Below, piece after piece: positions 1 to 7,095 of a DNA stretch of 64,000 bases. Both the position numbers and the translations under genes were made by a program. The DNA lies in assembly GCA_964516845.1 (NCBI GenBank), contig CAZEXP010000009.1, forward strand, positions 1 through 64,000. Reading direction: 5' to 3'. Source of the stretch: JAPEKQ01 sp964516845 (GTDB lineage Bacteria; Joyebacterota; Joyebacteria; Joyebacterales; Joyebacteraceae). The notes beneath the pieces are model-generated. The model saw only the letters and a list, made by a program, of their open reading frames with translations, made no database searches and was not told where the DNA came from. The first letter of the stretch is position 1; every line of letters starts with the position of its first letter.

Positions 1-725
1 GACCCGCTCGATATCAGCGCGGCGCCGAGGTTGAACCTCGCCTCCGCGCTCGTGGGATCGACGTCGACGGCCTTCCGGAACTCGTCGATCGCCTCGACGA
101 GCATTCCCTTCTCTCCGTAGACCGCGCCGAGATTGAGGTGGTGGTCCGCGTTGTCGGAATCGATCTCGATCGCGCGCTTGAACTCGAGGACCGCCTCATC
201 GCTCTCCCCCATCGCGTCCAGCGCGTAGCCGAGATTCGTGTGCGCCTTCGCACACGTGTAGTCGGCCTCGATCGCGCGGCGGTACCAGCTTGCGGCCTCC
301 TCGAGTTCGTTGCGCCTCGAGAGTGTCACGCCCATCCGGTAGTACGGCTCGGGACTGTCCGGAGCAAGCTCGATGGCCTTCTCGTGCTGACGGACGGCCT
401 CTTCGGTGCTCCCCATCATGTCGTAGACACGGCCGAGGTTGTACCGGGCCACCGCACTCGCGGGATCCGCCTTCGCGGCGTGCTCGAACTCCGTAGCGGC
501 CGCCTCGTGAAGTTCGAGCTTCCGATAGCAGGTGCCGCAGGCGAGCATCGCCGTGTGGTCGGTCGGCCGGCGCGCGAGGTACTGCTGCAATACGACGACG
601 GCGTCCGCGAGTCGCCCGGATTCCATGTACGATATCCAGAGGTCCTTCAGAGCCTCGTCGTCGTCCGGCGCGGCTCTGAGCCTCTTCCTCAGCCCGAGCA
701 GGTCCTTCTGGATCGGGTTGCGCAC
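1..725 (-). CDS. TPR-repeat protein, partial (3' end beyond the window)
   Basis: The reading frame starts with GTG at 725, behind a strong AGGAGG ribosome-binding site, and stays open to the window edge, giving about 241 residues without a stop. The translation has an N-terminal helical segment and then about five to six tetratricopeptide repeats of 34 residues with the usual W/Y-L-G-Y/A-A pattern; RYNLGRVYDMMGSTEEAV and HHLNLGAVYGEKGMLVEA are clear units. No signal peptide or enzymatic motif is visible, so it is probably a cytoplasmic protein-interaction scaffold. It lies 11 bp downstream of a response regulator that itself overlaps a histidine kinase, so the three are probably one transcript and the TPR protein may be an output or adaptor of that pathway (inference). 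The partner and the C-terminal part cannot be seen. Confidence 0.85.
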   Translation of the reverse strand, partial: MRNPIQKDLLGLRKRLRAAPDDDEALKDLWISYMESGRLADAVVVLQQYLARRPTDHTAMLACGTCYRKLELHEAAATEFEHAAKADPASAVARYNLGRVYDMMGSTEEAVRQHEKAIELAPDSPEPYYRMGVTLSRRNELEEAASWYRRAIEADYTCAKAHTNLGYALDAMGESDEAVLEFKRAIEIDSDNADHHLNLGAVYGEKGMLVEAIDEFRKAVDVDPTSAEARFNLGAALISSG

Positions 726-736
726 AGGCCCTCCTC

Positions 737-1102
737 CTACGCCTTTCCCCGCTTCTCGAGAACCTCTTTGATCTTCTGCTTGAGCTCCGTGAGGTCGGCC
801 GACTTGACGACGTAGGCGTCGGCCATCCACGATGCGAAGTCCTGCTTGTACGTCGAGTACGCCGAATTGAGAATGACCGGAAGGTCCCGTCTGCGCTCCA
901 TGATCGTCCGGAGACAGTCGATGCCGTCCATTCCCTCAAGCCGGATGTCGAGCACAACGAGGTCCGGCGGCCCGTCCTCGATGAGCTCCAGCGCCTCCTC
1001 GGCGCTCTCCGCGGTCTCCACCTCGTACCCCTCGCGCTTGAGTTCGCTCTCGTACAGCTTGCGGATGTTCTTCTCGTCGTCCACTACCAAGAGCTTTGTC
1101 AT
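737..1102 (-). CDS. Single-domain response regulator (CheY-like receiver)
   Basis: This 121-residue protein is a bare receiver domain. The acidic pair D8/D9, the phospho-acceptor D52 (VVLDIRLEGMDG), the switch residue S80 and the conserved lysine K100 are all present, and no output domain follows. The residue after K100 is serine rather than the usual cis-proline, a mild deviation. Its ATG overlaps the stop of the upstream histidine kinase by 4 bp (ATGA), so the pair is translationally coupled and almost certainly cognate. With no DNA-binding domain it must signal through protein contact; the TPR gene 11 bp downstream is the obvious candidate target (inference). Confidence 0.93.
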   Translation of the reverse strand: MTKLLVVDDEKNIRKLYESELKREGYEVETAESAEEALELIEDGPPDLVVLDIRLEGMDGIDCLRTIMERRRDLPVILNSAYSTYKQDFASWMADAYVVKSADLTELKQKIKEVLEKRGKA

Positions 1103-2385
1103 GACACTCCTCCGCTCGATCCGTCGGTGTCGTCGTGGCGGTCGGCGGCTTTCGGGCCGCCCTCCGTGTCCCCGTAGATACGCTCGTGCGCCAGCTTGGC
1201 CGTGCTGCGGATGATGGGCAGCCGCACGATGAACGACGTGCCGATGCCCGGCTCGCTCTCCGCCGTGATCTCACCACCATGGTTCTCCACGATCCGCCGC
1301 GTGACCGCGAGGCCGAGACCCGACCCCGACTTCCGGGTCGTGAAGAACGGCACGAAGAGCTTGCTCATCACATCGCTCGGGATGCCCGGGCCCGTATCCG
1401 AGATCCGAACGATGATGTCGTCGCCCCTCTGCTCGCTCGTGACCGTGACGGTCCCTCCGTCCTTCATCGACTGGATCGCGTTGCCGATGATGTTGAGGAA
1501 CGCCTGCTTGAGCTGATTGGCGTCCCCCATCGTCACGGGGAGTCCATCCCTGAGATCGCCCACGAGCTGCGTTTGTGATGACAGCAACCCGTGCGAAAGG
1601 AGCTTCCTGACGTCCCGCAGGATCTGGTTGACATCCACGGGACGCATCACGGGCTGCAGGTGACGCTCCAGGGTCAGCTGCTCCCTGAGGATCTGTTCGA
1701 GCCGCGTCACCTCTTCAAGAATGATCCGTGTGTGCTCTCGCCGCGGATCATCCGGATCCATGTCTTCGTGGAGCTGTCTGGCGAAACCGCCGACGGCGAT
1801 GAGCGGATTGCGGATCTCGTGCGCCACGCTGGCCGCCATCTGCCCGATTCCCGTCATGTGCTCGACCTCGCGAAGCTGCTGTTGCAGCTTCATGCGGTCG
1901 GTCACGTCCTTGATATACTGGATGACCTGGATGGTCTCACCGTTGCGGCCCTTGACCGGGAACGTGTAGACGTCGACGCCCCGGCGGTGGAAGCTGCCCG
2001 AGATCTCGAGCTGCGGGACAAGGGCCGCCTTGCCTGACGCGAAAGTGCGGTGCGCCGGACACGCCTCGCACGCGACATCGCCCCGGCAGTAGACCTCGTA
2101 GCACGGCAGACCGACAAGATTCTGCGGTTCGCGGCCAAGAAACGCAGCCTCCGCCTTGTTGATCGCCACGACGCGGAACTCGACGTCCACGATGATCAAA
2201 CCGTCGGTGATCCCGTCGAAGATGGCCTGAAGCTGCTGTTTGCTCTTGAAGATGTCCTGCTGCAGGCGGTCCACGTGTCTCGACCGGCCGCGGCCGACGA
2301 ACCATCCGATGATCAGGCCCACGGCGAGCGCAGCCAATGCGCCCCCAAGGAGTACCGCCGGCGGTTCAAGCCCTGCGATCACCAT
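1099..2385 (-). CDS. Membrane-anchored PAS sensor histidine kinase
   Basis: The kinase is 428 residues long from the ATG at 2385, which has AGAGGT about six bases upstream. One transmembrane helix (residues about 9-30) is followed by a short helix, a PAS domain (about 52-165), a HisKA domain with H189 in SVAHEIRNP, and an HATPase_c domain (N-box NIIGNAIQSM, G1 DTGPGIP, F-box FVPFFTT, G2 SGSGLGLA). All catalytic motifs look intact. The PAS domain carries four cysteines (C95, C100, C106, C109) in a CYEVYC-x5-CEAC arrangement seen in some PAS kinases and compatible with metal or Fe-S binding or redox sensing (inference). An in-frame ATG at 2460 would add 25 residues; it lies almost at the predicted transcription start, and the extension is not typical, so 2385 is preferred. 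It is the first gene of a kinase, regulator and TPR operon. Confidence 0.92.
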   Translation of the reverse strand: MVIAGLEPPAVLLGGALAALAVGLIIGWFVGRGRSRHVDRLQQDIFKSKQQLQAIFDGITDGLIIVDVEFRVVAINKAEAAFLGREPQNLVGLPCYEVYCRGDVACEACPAHRTFASGKAALVPQLEISGSFHRRGVDVYTFPVKGRNGETIQVIQYIKDVTDRMKLQQQLREVEHMTGIGQMAASVAHEIRNPLIAVGGFARQLHEDMDPDDPRREHTRIILEEVTRLEQILREQLTLERHLQPVMRPVDVNQILRDVRKLLSHGLLSSQTQLVGDLRDGLPVTMGDANQLKQAFLNIIGNAIQSMKDGGTVTVTSEQRGDDIIVRISDTGPGIPSDVMSKLFVPFFTTRKSGSGLGLAVTRRIVENHGGEITAESEPGIGTSFIVRLPIIRSTAKLAHERIYGDTEGGPKAADRHDDTDGSSGGVS

Positions 2386-2466
2386 GCGCGCGACCTCTGT
2401 CCTTCCCGGGTGTGCAGTAGGTGACGGAACGGACGGACATGATACGCCAACGCCGTTCATCGCGCG

Positions 2467-2495
2467 TCATGGTAGCCCCACCCCCACAGGGTGTC
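2467..2495 (-). promoter_or_regulatory. Sigma70-type promoter of the histidine kinase operon
   Basis: On the minus strand TTGACA (2495-2490) is followed by a 17-bp spacer and TACCAT (2472-2467). Transcription would begin near 2460, about 75 bp upstream of the chosen kinase start. The -35 is consensus, the -10 matches four of six bases and the spacing is optimal. Confidence 0.65.
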
Positions 2496-2719
2496 AAGGC
2501 CGAACCCCTTGCATCTAGGCGACTTCCGGCTCCCGCCCGGCCACCGTGGGAGCGCCGTCGGGAACCCCGTCCGAAACCTCTCGGGAGCGGCGGCATCCAA
2601 GCTCGCGAGGCACACCCATGGGGCGCGCCGGCATTGCGCCTTGACGAGGCACCGGCCGAGGGCTTAGAAGTGCACTATGGACTGACGGGATACGCTCGCA
2701 GAGGGTCAAGGAGACAAGC

Positions 2720-3460
2720 ATGGACTTGAGCATGACCCTGCCTCACACGAACGTAACGATTCTCCAGCTGGCGACCGCCCTCGCGGTGCTCGTGCTGGGC
2801 CTCCTCGTCGCCCGCGTCATCCTCGCCGTGTTCCGTCGGCAGCTCAGACGGACCAACCTGTCCGACATCCTCGTCGAGTTCCTGGCGAGGTTCTTCGGGG
2901 CACTGCTCTACGTAATCGTCATTCTCGTCGTGATGAGCACGCTGGGCGTTGACGTCGGGGCCATCCTGCTGAGCCTGTCGGCCGTTGTGGGGCTCGTTCT
3001 CGGTTTCGGCATGCAGGAAACGTTCAACAACATCGCGGCGGGGATATGGATCGCATCGCTCAGACCGATCGACCTCGGCGAGGTCGTCACGATCAACGGC
3101 ATCACGGGCAAGGTCAGGACCGTCGGCATCCTCGCCACGGAGCTGCTCACGCCCGACAACATCTACATCACTATCCCGAACGGCCAGGTCTGGGGCTCCC
3201 CCATCATCAACGCAACCCGTATGCCGACGCGCCGCGTCGATGTCTCGGTGAGTGTCGCGTACGGAACGAGCGTCGATCAGGCGGTCGCCGTCGGGATGGA
3301 GCTGATGAGGTCACATTCTCAGGTGCTCNNNNNNNNNNNNNNNNNNNNNNNNNNNNNNNNNNNNNNNNNNNNNNNNNNNNNNNNNNNNNNNNNNNNNNNN
3401 NNNNNNNNNNNNNNNNNNNNNNNNNNNNCGCAGCTCGACGTTCACATGGACAAGCCGTAG
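2720..3460 (+). CDS. mscS: Small-conductance mechanosensitive channel (MscS family), interrupted by an assembly gap
   Basis: The ATG at 2720 follows AAGGAG. Hydrophobic helices at residues about 12-34 and 54-78 precede the pore-lining TM3 and the beta-domain signature (GFGMQETFNNIAAGIWI, then IPNGQVWGSPIIN), which is diagnostic of MscS. The protein opens under membrane tension to release solutes during hypo-osmotic shock. The sequence is lost in a 100-N gap (3329-3428) after residue 203 and resumes with PQLDVHMDKP-type C-terminal sequence (QLDVHM is legible), matching the PQxDV end of MscS. Family members have about 55-60 residues across this interval, so the true gap is probably nearer 165-180 bp than 100. 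The gene is therefore probably intact. It lies directly upstream of mscL, giving a paired osmotic safety-valve locus. Confidence 0.92.
   Translation: MDLSMTLPHTNVTILQLATALAVLVLGLLVARVILAVFRRQLRRTNLSDILVEFLARFFGALLYVIVILVVMSTLGVDVGAILLSLSAVVGLVLGFGMQETFNNIAAGIWIASLRPIDLGEVVTINGITGKVRTVGILATELLTPDNIYITIPNGQVWGSPIINATRMPTRRVDVSVSVAYGTSVDQAVAVGMELMRSHSQVLXXXXXXXXXXXXXXXXXXXXXXXXXXXXXXXXXXQLDVHMDKP
3329..3428. other. Assembly gap (100 N) inside mscS
   Basis: Exactly 100 undetermined bases, a placeholder length. The flanks are not repeated on the two sides, so this looks like real missing sequence from the cytoplasmic domain of MscS. Confidence 0.98.
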
Positions 3461-3555
3461 CAGACAGAGGAGTGACACGGGAGCCAGGGCGGCCGGACCG
3501 CCGGAGGCTCCGAACGAGGAACGCGTGCGCGGCACGCCCTCACAAGGAGGAGAGG

Positions 3556-4011
3556 ATGTTCAAGGATTTCAAGGACTTCGCGATGCGCGGCAATGTCGTC
3601 GACATGGCGGTCGGTATCGTCATCGGCGGCGCGTTCGGCAAGATCATCGCGTCGTTCGTGACCGACGTGCTCATGCCGCCCATCGGCATGCTGCTCGGTG
3701 GCACTGACTTCTCGAACATGTACGCCGTCCTGCGGGCGGGCTCCACGGCGGGACCGTACGCGTCGCTCGCCGACGCGCAGGCCGCCGGAGCCGTGACGAT
3801 GAACTACGGCCTGTTCGCCAACACGGTCATCAACTTCATCATCATCGCGTTCGCGATCTTCATGGTCGTCCGTGCGATGAACAAGATGAAGAAGCAGGAG
3901 GTCGAGGCTCCGGCGGAGCCGACGACCAAGGAGTGCCCGCACTGCCATACGCAGATCCCGATCCCCGCGACGCGGTGCCCGAACTGCACGTCGGAACTCG
4001 GCTCAGCCTAG
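3556..4011 (+). CDS. mscL: Large-conductance mechanosensitive channel MscL with C-terminal zinc ribbon
   Basis: The 151-residue protein starts at ATG 3556 behind AAGGAGGAGAGG. The N-terminal amphipathic helix and TM1 (FAMRGNVVDMAVGIVIGGAFGKI, split here as residues 8-30) and TM2 (about 83-106) are typical of MscL, the homopentameric channel that opens near lytic tension. After TM2 a cytoplasmic tail ends in a four-cysteine zinc ribbon (C127, C130, C141, C144; CPHC and CPNC), which E. coli MscL lacks but which recurs in MscL from several other phyla. It lies 95 bp downstream of mscS and could be co-transcribed with it. The role of the ribbon is unknown; it could modulate assembly or gating. 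Confidence 0.96.
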   Translation: MFKDFKDFAMRGNVVDMAVGIVIGGAFGKIIASFVTDVLMPPIGMLLGGTDFSNMYAVLRAGSTAGPYASLADAQAAGAVTMNYGLFANTVINFIIIAFAIFMVVRAMNKMKKQEVEAPAEPTTKECPHCHTQIPIPATRCPNCTSELGSA

Positions 4012-4096
4012 CGCTTTCATCAACTCGACACTCGTATGCGCGCGGTGGACCGGAGTCGGCCTGCCGCGCGCCGCTTCATTCAGGAGGACGACCCAT

Positions 4097-4954
4097 ATGC
4101 GATTGCTTCTGACAATGCTCGTGGCAGCGGTGCTGACGCTTCCGGCCGCGGCTCAGTGGACCATCACCAGCGAGAACAACATCACTCTGACGCAGTACAC
4201 CTACAGCAACAACTGGCAGGGTGGTGAAACGGGCGCGCTCTCATGGGCAGCGGCCTCGAACAGCGTCGCGAAGAAGCAGCTGTCGGACATCCTCAACTGC
4301 CGCAACACACTCAAGCTGGAGTTCGGTCAGGCGCACAATCAGGACGCCGAGACGCACGACTGGGCGAAGCCGGTCAACTCGACCGACAAGATCGACTTCG
4401 AGAGCGTCTGGCGGTTCACGCTCGGCAGCTTCGTTGACCCGTTCGTGGCAGGCAGATTCGAGTCGCAGTTCACCGACGAGCGCGACCCTGACGAGACTCG
4501 CTACATCAATCCGATCGTTCTGACCGAGAGCTTCGGCGTCGCACGCATGCTCATCGACGAGGAGACTCGCCAGTGGTCAACGCGGCTCGGCGGCGCGCTC
4601 AGGCAGCACCTGGACGGCGGAGTCCTCAACGCCGACACCGGCGAGTTCGAGAGCGAGACCACGAGCGACTCCGGACTCGAGTTCGTGTCGGAGTTCACCT
4701 CTCCCCTCGCTGAGGACCGACTGACCTTCACGAGCAAGCTCACGGCCTATCAGGCGCTCTACTACTCCGAGTCGGAGAACGTCGAGGGTGACGACTGGAA
4801 GTCGCCGGACGTCGAGTGGACGAACAGGCTCACCGCCGGCATCACGGATTTTCTCATGGTCAATCTCAATCTGGACGCATATTACGACAAAGAGATCGAC
4901 AGCGATCCGAGGCTCAAGCAGACCCTCTCTCTCGGGTTCACATGGTCTATCTGA
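4097..4954 (+). CDS. DUF3078-like outer-membrane beta-barrel protein
   Basis: A 285-residue secreted protein with a clear signal peptide (MRLLLTMLVAAVLTLPAAAQ) and AGGAGG nine bases before the ATG. The mature part opens with the NNWQGGETGALSW motif typical of DUF3078 proteins, which are found mainly in Bacteroidota and relatives. It continues as alternating polar/hydrophobic beta strands and ends in an aromatic strand (LSLGFTWSI), as outer-membrane barrels do. The function of the family is not established. It stands between mscL and the LysM/M23 gene with 85-136 bp spacers and no obvious operon partner. Confidence 0.8.
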   Translation: MRLLLTMLVAAVLTLPAAAQWTITSENNITLTQYTYSNNWQGGETGALSWAAASNSVAKKQLSDILNCRNTLKLEFGQAHNQDAETHDWAKPVNSTDKIDFESVWRFTLGSFVDPFVAGRFESQFTDERDPDETRYINPIVLTESFGVARMLIDEETRQWSTRLGGALRQHLDGGVLNADTGEFESETTSDSGLEFVSEFTSPLAEDRLTFTSKLTAYQALYYSESENVEGDDWKSPDVEWTNRLTAGITDFLMVNLNLDAYYDKEIDSDPRLKQTLSLGFTWSI

Positions 4955-5050
4955 CGAGCCCACGGGACTATGGGGCGAGCAACCTCAGTCCTCGGAGGAC
5001 CGCAGTATTACCGGACCAGATTCAGCCTCCTGCATGCGACCGCGTGGGTA

Positions 5051-5079
5051 TTGACAGCCACCCGCGTGGTCGGTATATT
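5051..5079 (+). promoter_or_regulatory. Near-consensus sigma70 promoter of the LysM/M23 gene, predicting a leaderless transcript
   Basis: TTGACA (5051-5056), a 17-bp spacer and TATATT (5074-5079), matching 11 of 12 consensus bases. Transcription should start at about 5086-5091, while the first in-frame ATG is at 5091, and there is no Shine-Dalgarno sequence in between. The mRNA should therefore be leaderless or nearly so. Confidence 0.8.
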
Positions 5080-5090
5080 GTCCCCCTGAT

Positions 5091-6344
5091 ATGATGACGT
5101 TCGATGACATCCGCACGCTCCGGACCGCCCGCCTCGCGGCCAGGTTCGCAGCGCTTCCGGAGAGCGCGCGATTCTATTCGACGCTCTCCGCTCTCGTATT
5201 GGTCCTGGCACTCGCGTCCGGACTGACGGTTCATCACGCCACCGACTCGGTCGACCTCAACTTGAATCCTCGCACACCGGTCTTCGAGCACCTCTCCCCC
5301 TGGGGACGCGTGCTCGTCACGGAGGACAGCGGGTTTCTCAAGCCGAGCTTCGACATCATCGGCGTGACGACTCCTCTCCCGCAGGATGTGTCAAGCAGCG
5401 ACTACCTGGCGTCCGCCGGCGAGGATCTCGAGACGGTCGCGGCACGCACGGGCGTCGCCCTCGACCTTCTCGCGAGCGCGAACAACGCCAGCTACGCCCG
5501 GGTCCCCAGACGCGAGACCGAGGTGCGGCTCCCGCTCCTCTACTCGCGAGACACCAGCTGGGACCGATCGCTCGAATTCCTCTACCCGCTCTCGAACGAG
5601 ATGCCCCTTGGCGGCAACGGCAAGGCCAAGCGGGGCGCGCCGAGCATTGTGCGCCACCCCGTCGCCCGAGGTGAGTGTCTCTGGAATATCGCGCAGAAGT
5701 ACCACGTGCGGATGGAAACAATCATCGGAATGAACGATATCGCGAGCGCGCGCTATCTGCGGCCCGGCCAGATCCTCGAGATCCCGGACACGGACGGCAC
5801 GTACTGCACGATCAAGCGTGGCGACACGATCTCGAGTCTGTGCAAGAAGTATGATGTGGAGCTCGCTGATGTCGTCAATTCCAACCCCGGCATCAATGTG
5901 GAGGCGCTCCAGCTCGGACAGCGCATCTTCATCCCGGGGACCGGGGCGCTCGAACAGCTCTTCCGGATGGCCTGGCCGGTCTACGGACGGATCTCCGGTC
6001 GGTACGGCTACCGCACGCACCCCGTGTACAGGCGTCGGATGATGCACACGGGCCTCGACATCGCCGCCCCGCACGGGACGCCGATCAAGTCGGCGCTTGC
6101 CGGTCGCGTGAAGTTCGCCGGGTGGAAGGGCGGCTACGGGCGCACGGTCATCATCGAGCATCCCAACGGCTACGAGACACTCTACGGACACTGCACGAAG
6201 CTGCTGGTCACGAAGGGGCAGACCGTGAAACGCGGCGATACGATCGCGAAGGTCGGCACGACCGGCGTGAGCACGGGACCCCACGTCCACTTCGAGGTTC
6301 GTGAACACGGCAAGCGGATCAACCCGGAGAAGGTTCTCTACTAG
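5091..6344 (+). CDS. LysM-repeat M23 peptidase (murein endopeptidase, NlpD/EnvC-like)
   Basis: This 417-residue envelope protein has one N-terminal membrane anchor (about residues 29-47). A degenerate LysM-like segment (about 103-148) is followed by two clear LysM peptidoglycan-binding domains (about 190-232 and 238-282) and a C-terminal M23 metallopeptidase domain (about 318-410). The zinc and catalytic residues are present: H319 and D323 in HTGLD, H367 in YGHC, and H398/H400 in PHVHFEV. It is therefore expected to be an active peptidoglycan endopeptidase rather than a degenerate amidase activator. The gene starts ATGATG right after a strong promoter, with no ribosome-binding site. It is probably monocistronic; the next gene is convergent. 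Confidence 0.93.
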   Translation: MMTFDDIRTLRTARLAARFAALPESARFYSTLSALVLVLALASGLTVHHATDSVDLNLNPRTPVFEHLSPWGRVLVTEDSGFLKPSFDIIGVTTPLPQDVSSSDYLASAGEDLETVAARTGVALDLLASANNASYARVPRRETEVRLPLLYSRDTSWDRSLEFLYPLSNEMPLGGNGKAKRGAPSIVRHPVARGECLWNIAQKYHVRMETIIGMNDIASARYLRPGQILEIPDTDGTYCTIKRGDTISSLCKKYDVELADVVNSNPGINVEALQLGQRIFIPGTGALEQLFRMAWPVYGRISGRYGYRTHPVYRRRMMHTGLDIAAPHGTPIKSALAGRVKFAGWKGGYGRTVIIEHPNGYETLYGHCTKLLVTKGQTVKRGDTIAKVGTTGVSTGPHVHFEVREHGKRINPEKVLY

Positions 6345-6385
6345 CGGGTCCTCAAAGCCCGGGTCTTTTCAGAGCCTTCGGCTCA

Positions 6386-6931
6386 TCAAAGCCCTAGGTC
6401 CCCGCTGATCCCCTGCATCGCGGTGAGAGCCACACCGAGGAATTCCTCGAGCGGGATACCCATGTCCTCGCACGACCGGATCTGCTCACGGTTCGCCCCG
6501 GCGGCGAACCGCTTCGTCTCGAAACGCCGCATGATGAACGACACATCGACCTCCGCAAGCTTCCGGCTGGGGTGCATCAGGACGGCGGCCACGATCAGGC
6601 CGGTGACCGGATCGGCTGCCAGGAGTGCGCGGTCCATGGACGACTCGCAGGCGACGTGCTCGTTGTGCGCCTTCACCGCATGGATGATATCCTCACTCGC
6701 GCCCATCCCCTCGAGAAGCTCCGCCGAGACGAGACCGTGGCGCTCAGGCGTGTCCGCCGTCTCCTCGACGTCGATATCGTGAACGAGACCGGCCAGCCCC
6801 CACGCCTCCTCGTCCTCGCCGGCGCGTGCGGCCAACCCCCGCATCACGGCTTCCGTCGCCAGCATGTGCTTGACGAGATTCCGGTTGCCTACCCGCTCCC
6901 GGATGACCTCCAGTCCTTCTTCCCGTGTCAT
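6386..6931 (-). CDS. HD-domain (HDIG-type) phosphohydrolase
   Basis: The 181-residue protein shows the metal-binding HD signature (GLVHDIDVEET) with further histidines in the expected order (H in NLVKH, PERHG and AHNEH), so it belongs to the HD superfamily of metal-dependent phosphohydrolases. The substrate cannot be told from sequence; small HDIG proteins of this kind are often annotated only as hydrolases. Its start lies next to a false assembly gap. Once the duplicated 55 bp is merged, the ATG sits nine bases after the recG stop codon, with AAGGAG overlapping that stop, so it is translationally coupled to recG. No transmembrane segment is visible. Confidence 0.85.
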   Translation of the reverse strand: MTREEGLEVIRERVGNRNLVKHMLATEAVMRGLAARAGEDEEAWGLAGLVHDIDVEETADTPERHGLVSAELLEGMGASEDIIHAVKAHNEHVACESSMDRALLAADPVTGLIVAAVLMHPSRKLAEVDVSFIMRRFETKRFAAGANREQIRSCEDMGIPLEEFLGVALTAMQGISGDLGL

Positions 6932-7093
6932 GCTCTCTNNNNNNNNNNNNNNNNNNNNNNNNNNNNNNNNNNNNNNNNNNNNNNNNNNNNNNNNNNNNNN
7001 NNNNNNNNNNNNNNNNNNNNNNNNNNNNNNNNNNNNNNGTTGCCTACCCGCTCCCGGATGACCTCCAGTCCTTCTTCCCGTGTCATGCTCTCT
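6884..7093. repeat. Duplicated 55-bp contig ends flanking a 100-N gap (unmerged overlap)
   Basis: Positions 6884-6938 and 7039-7093 are identical over 55 bp, and 6939-7038 is exactly 100 N. This is the signature of two contigs sharing a k-mer-sized overlap that the scaffolder did not merge. The genome should contain one copy and no gap, so the true distance from recG to the HD gene is nine bases. Confidence 0.95.
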
Positions 7094-7095
7094 CC

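Noticed and set aside
3046..4011. A 321-codon frame running through the N gap into mscL
   Set aside because: The first part is out of frame with mscS and its continuity depends on undetermined bases. The real gene in this frame starts at 3556.
6345..6385. Terminator between the M23 gene and the HD gene
   Set aside because: Only a weak GAGCC/GGCTC hairpin of five pairs is present in the 41-bp spacer; not enough to call.
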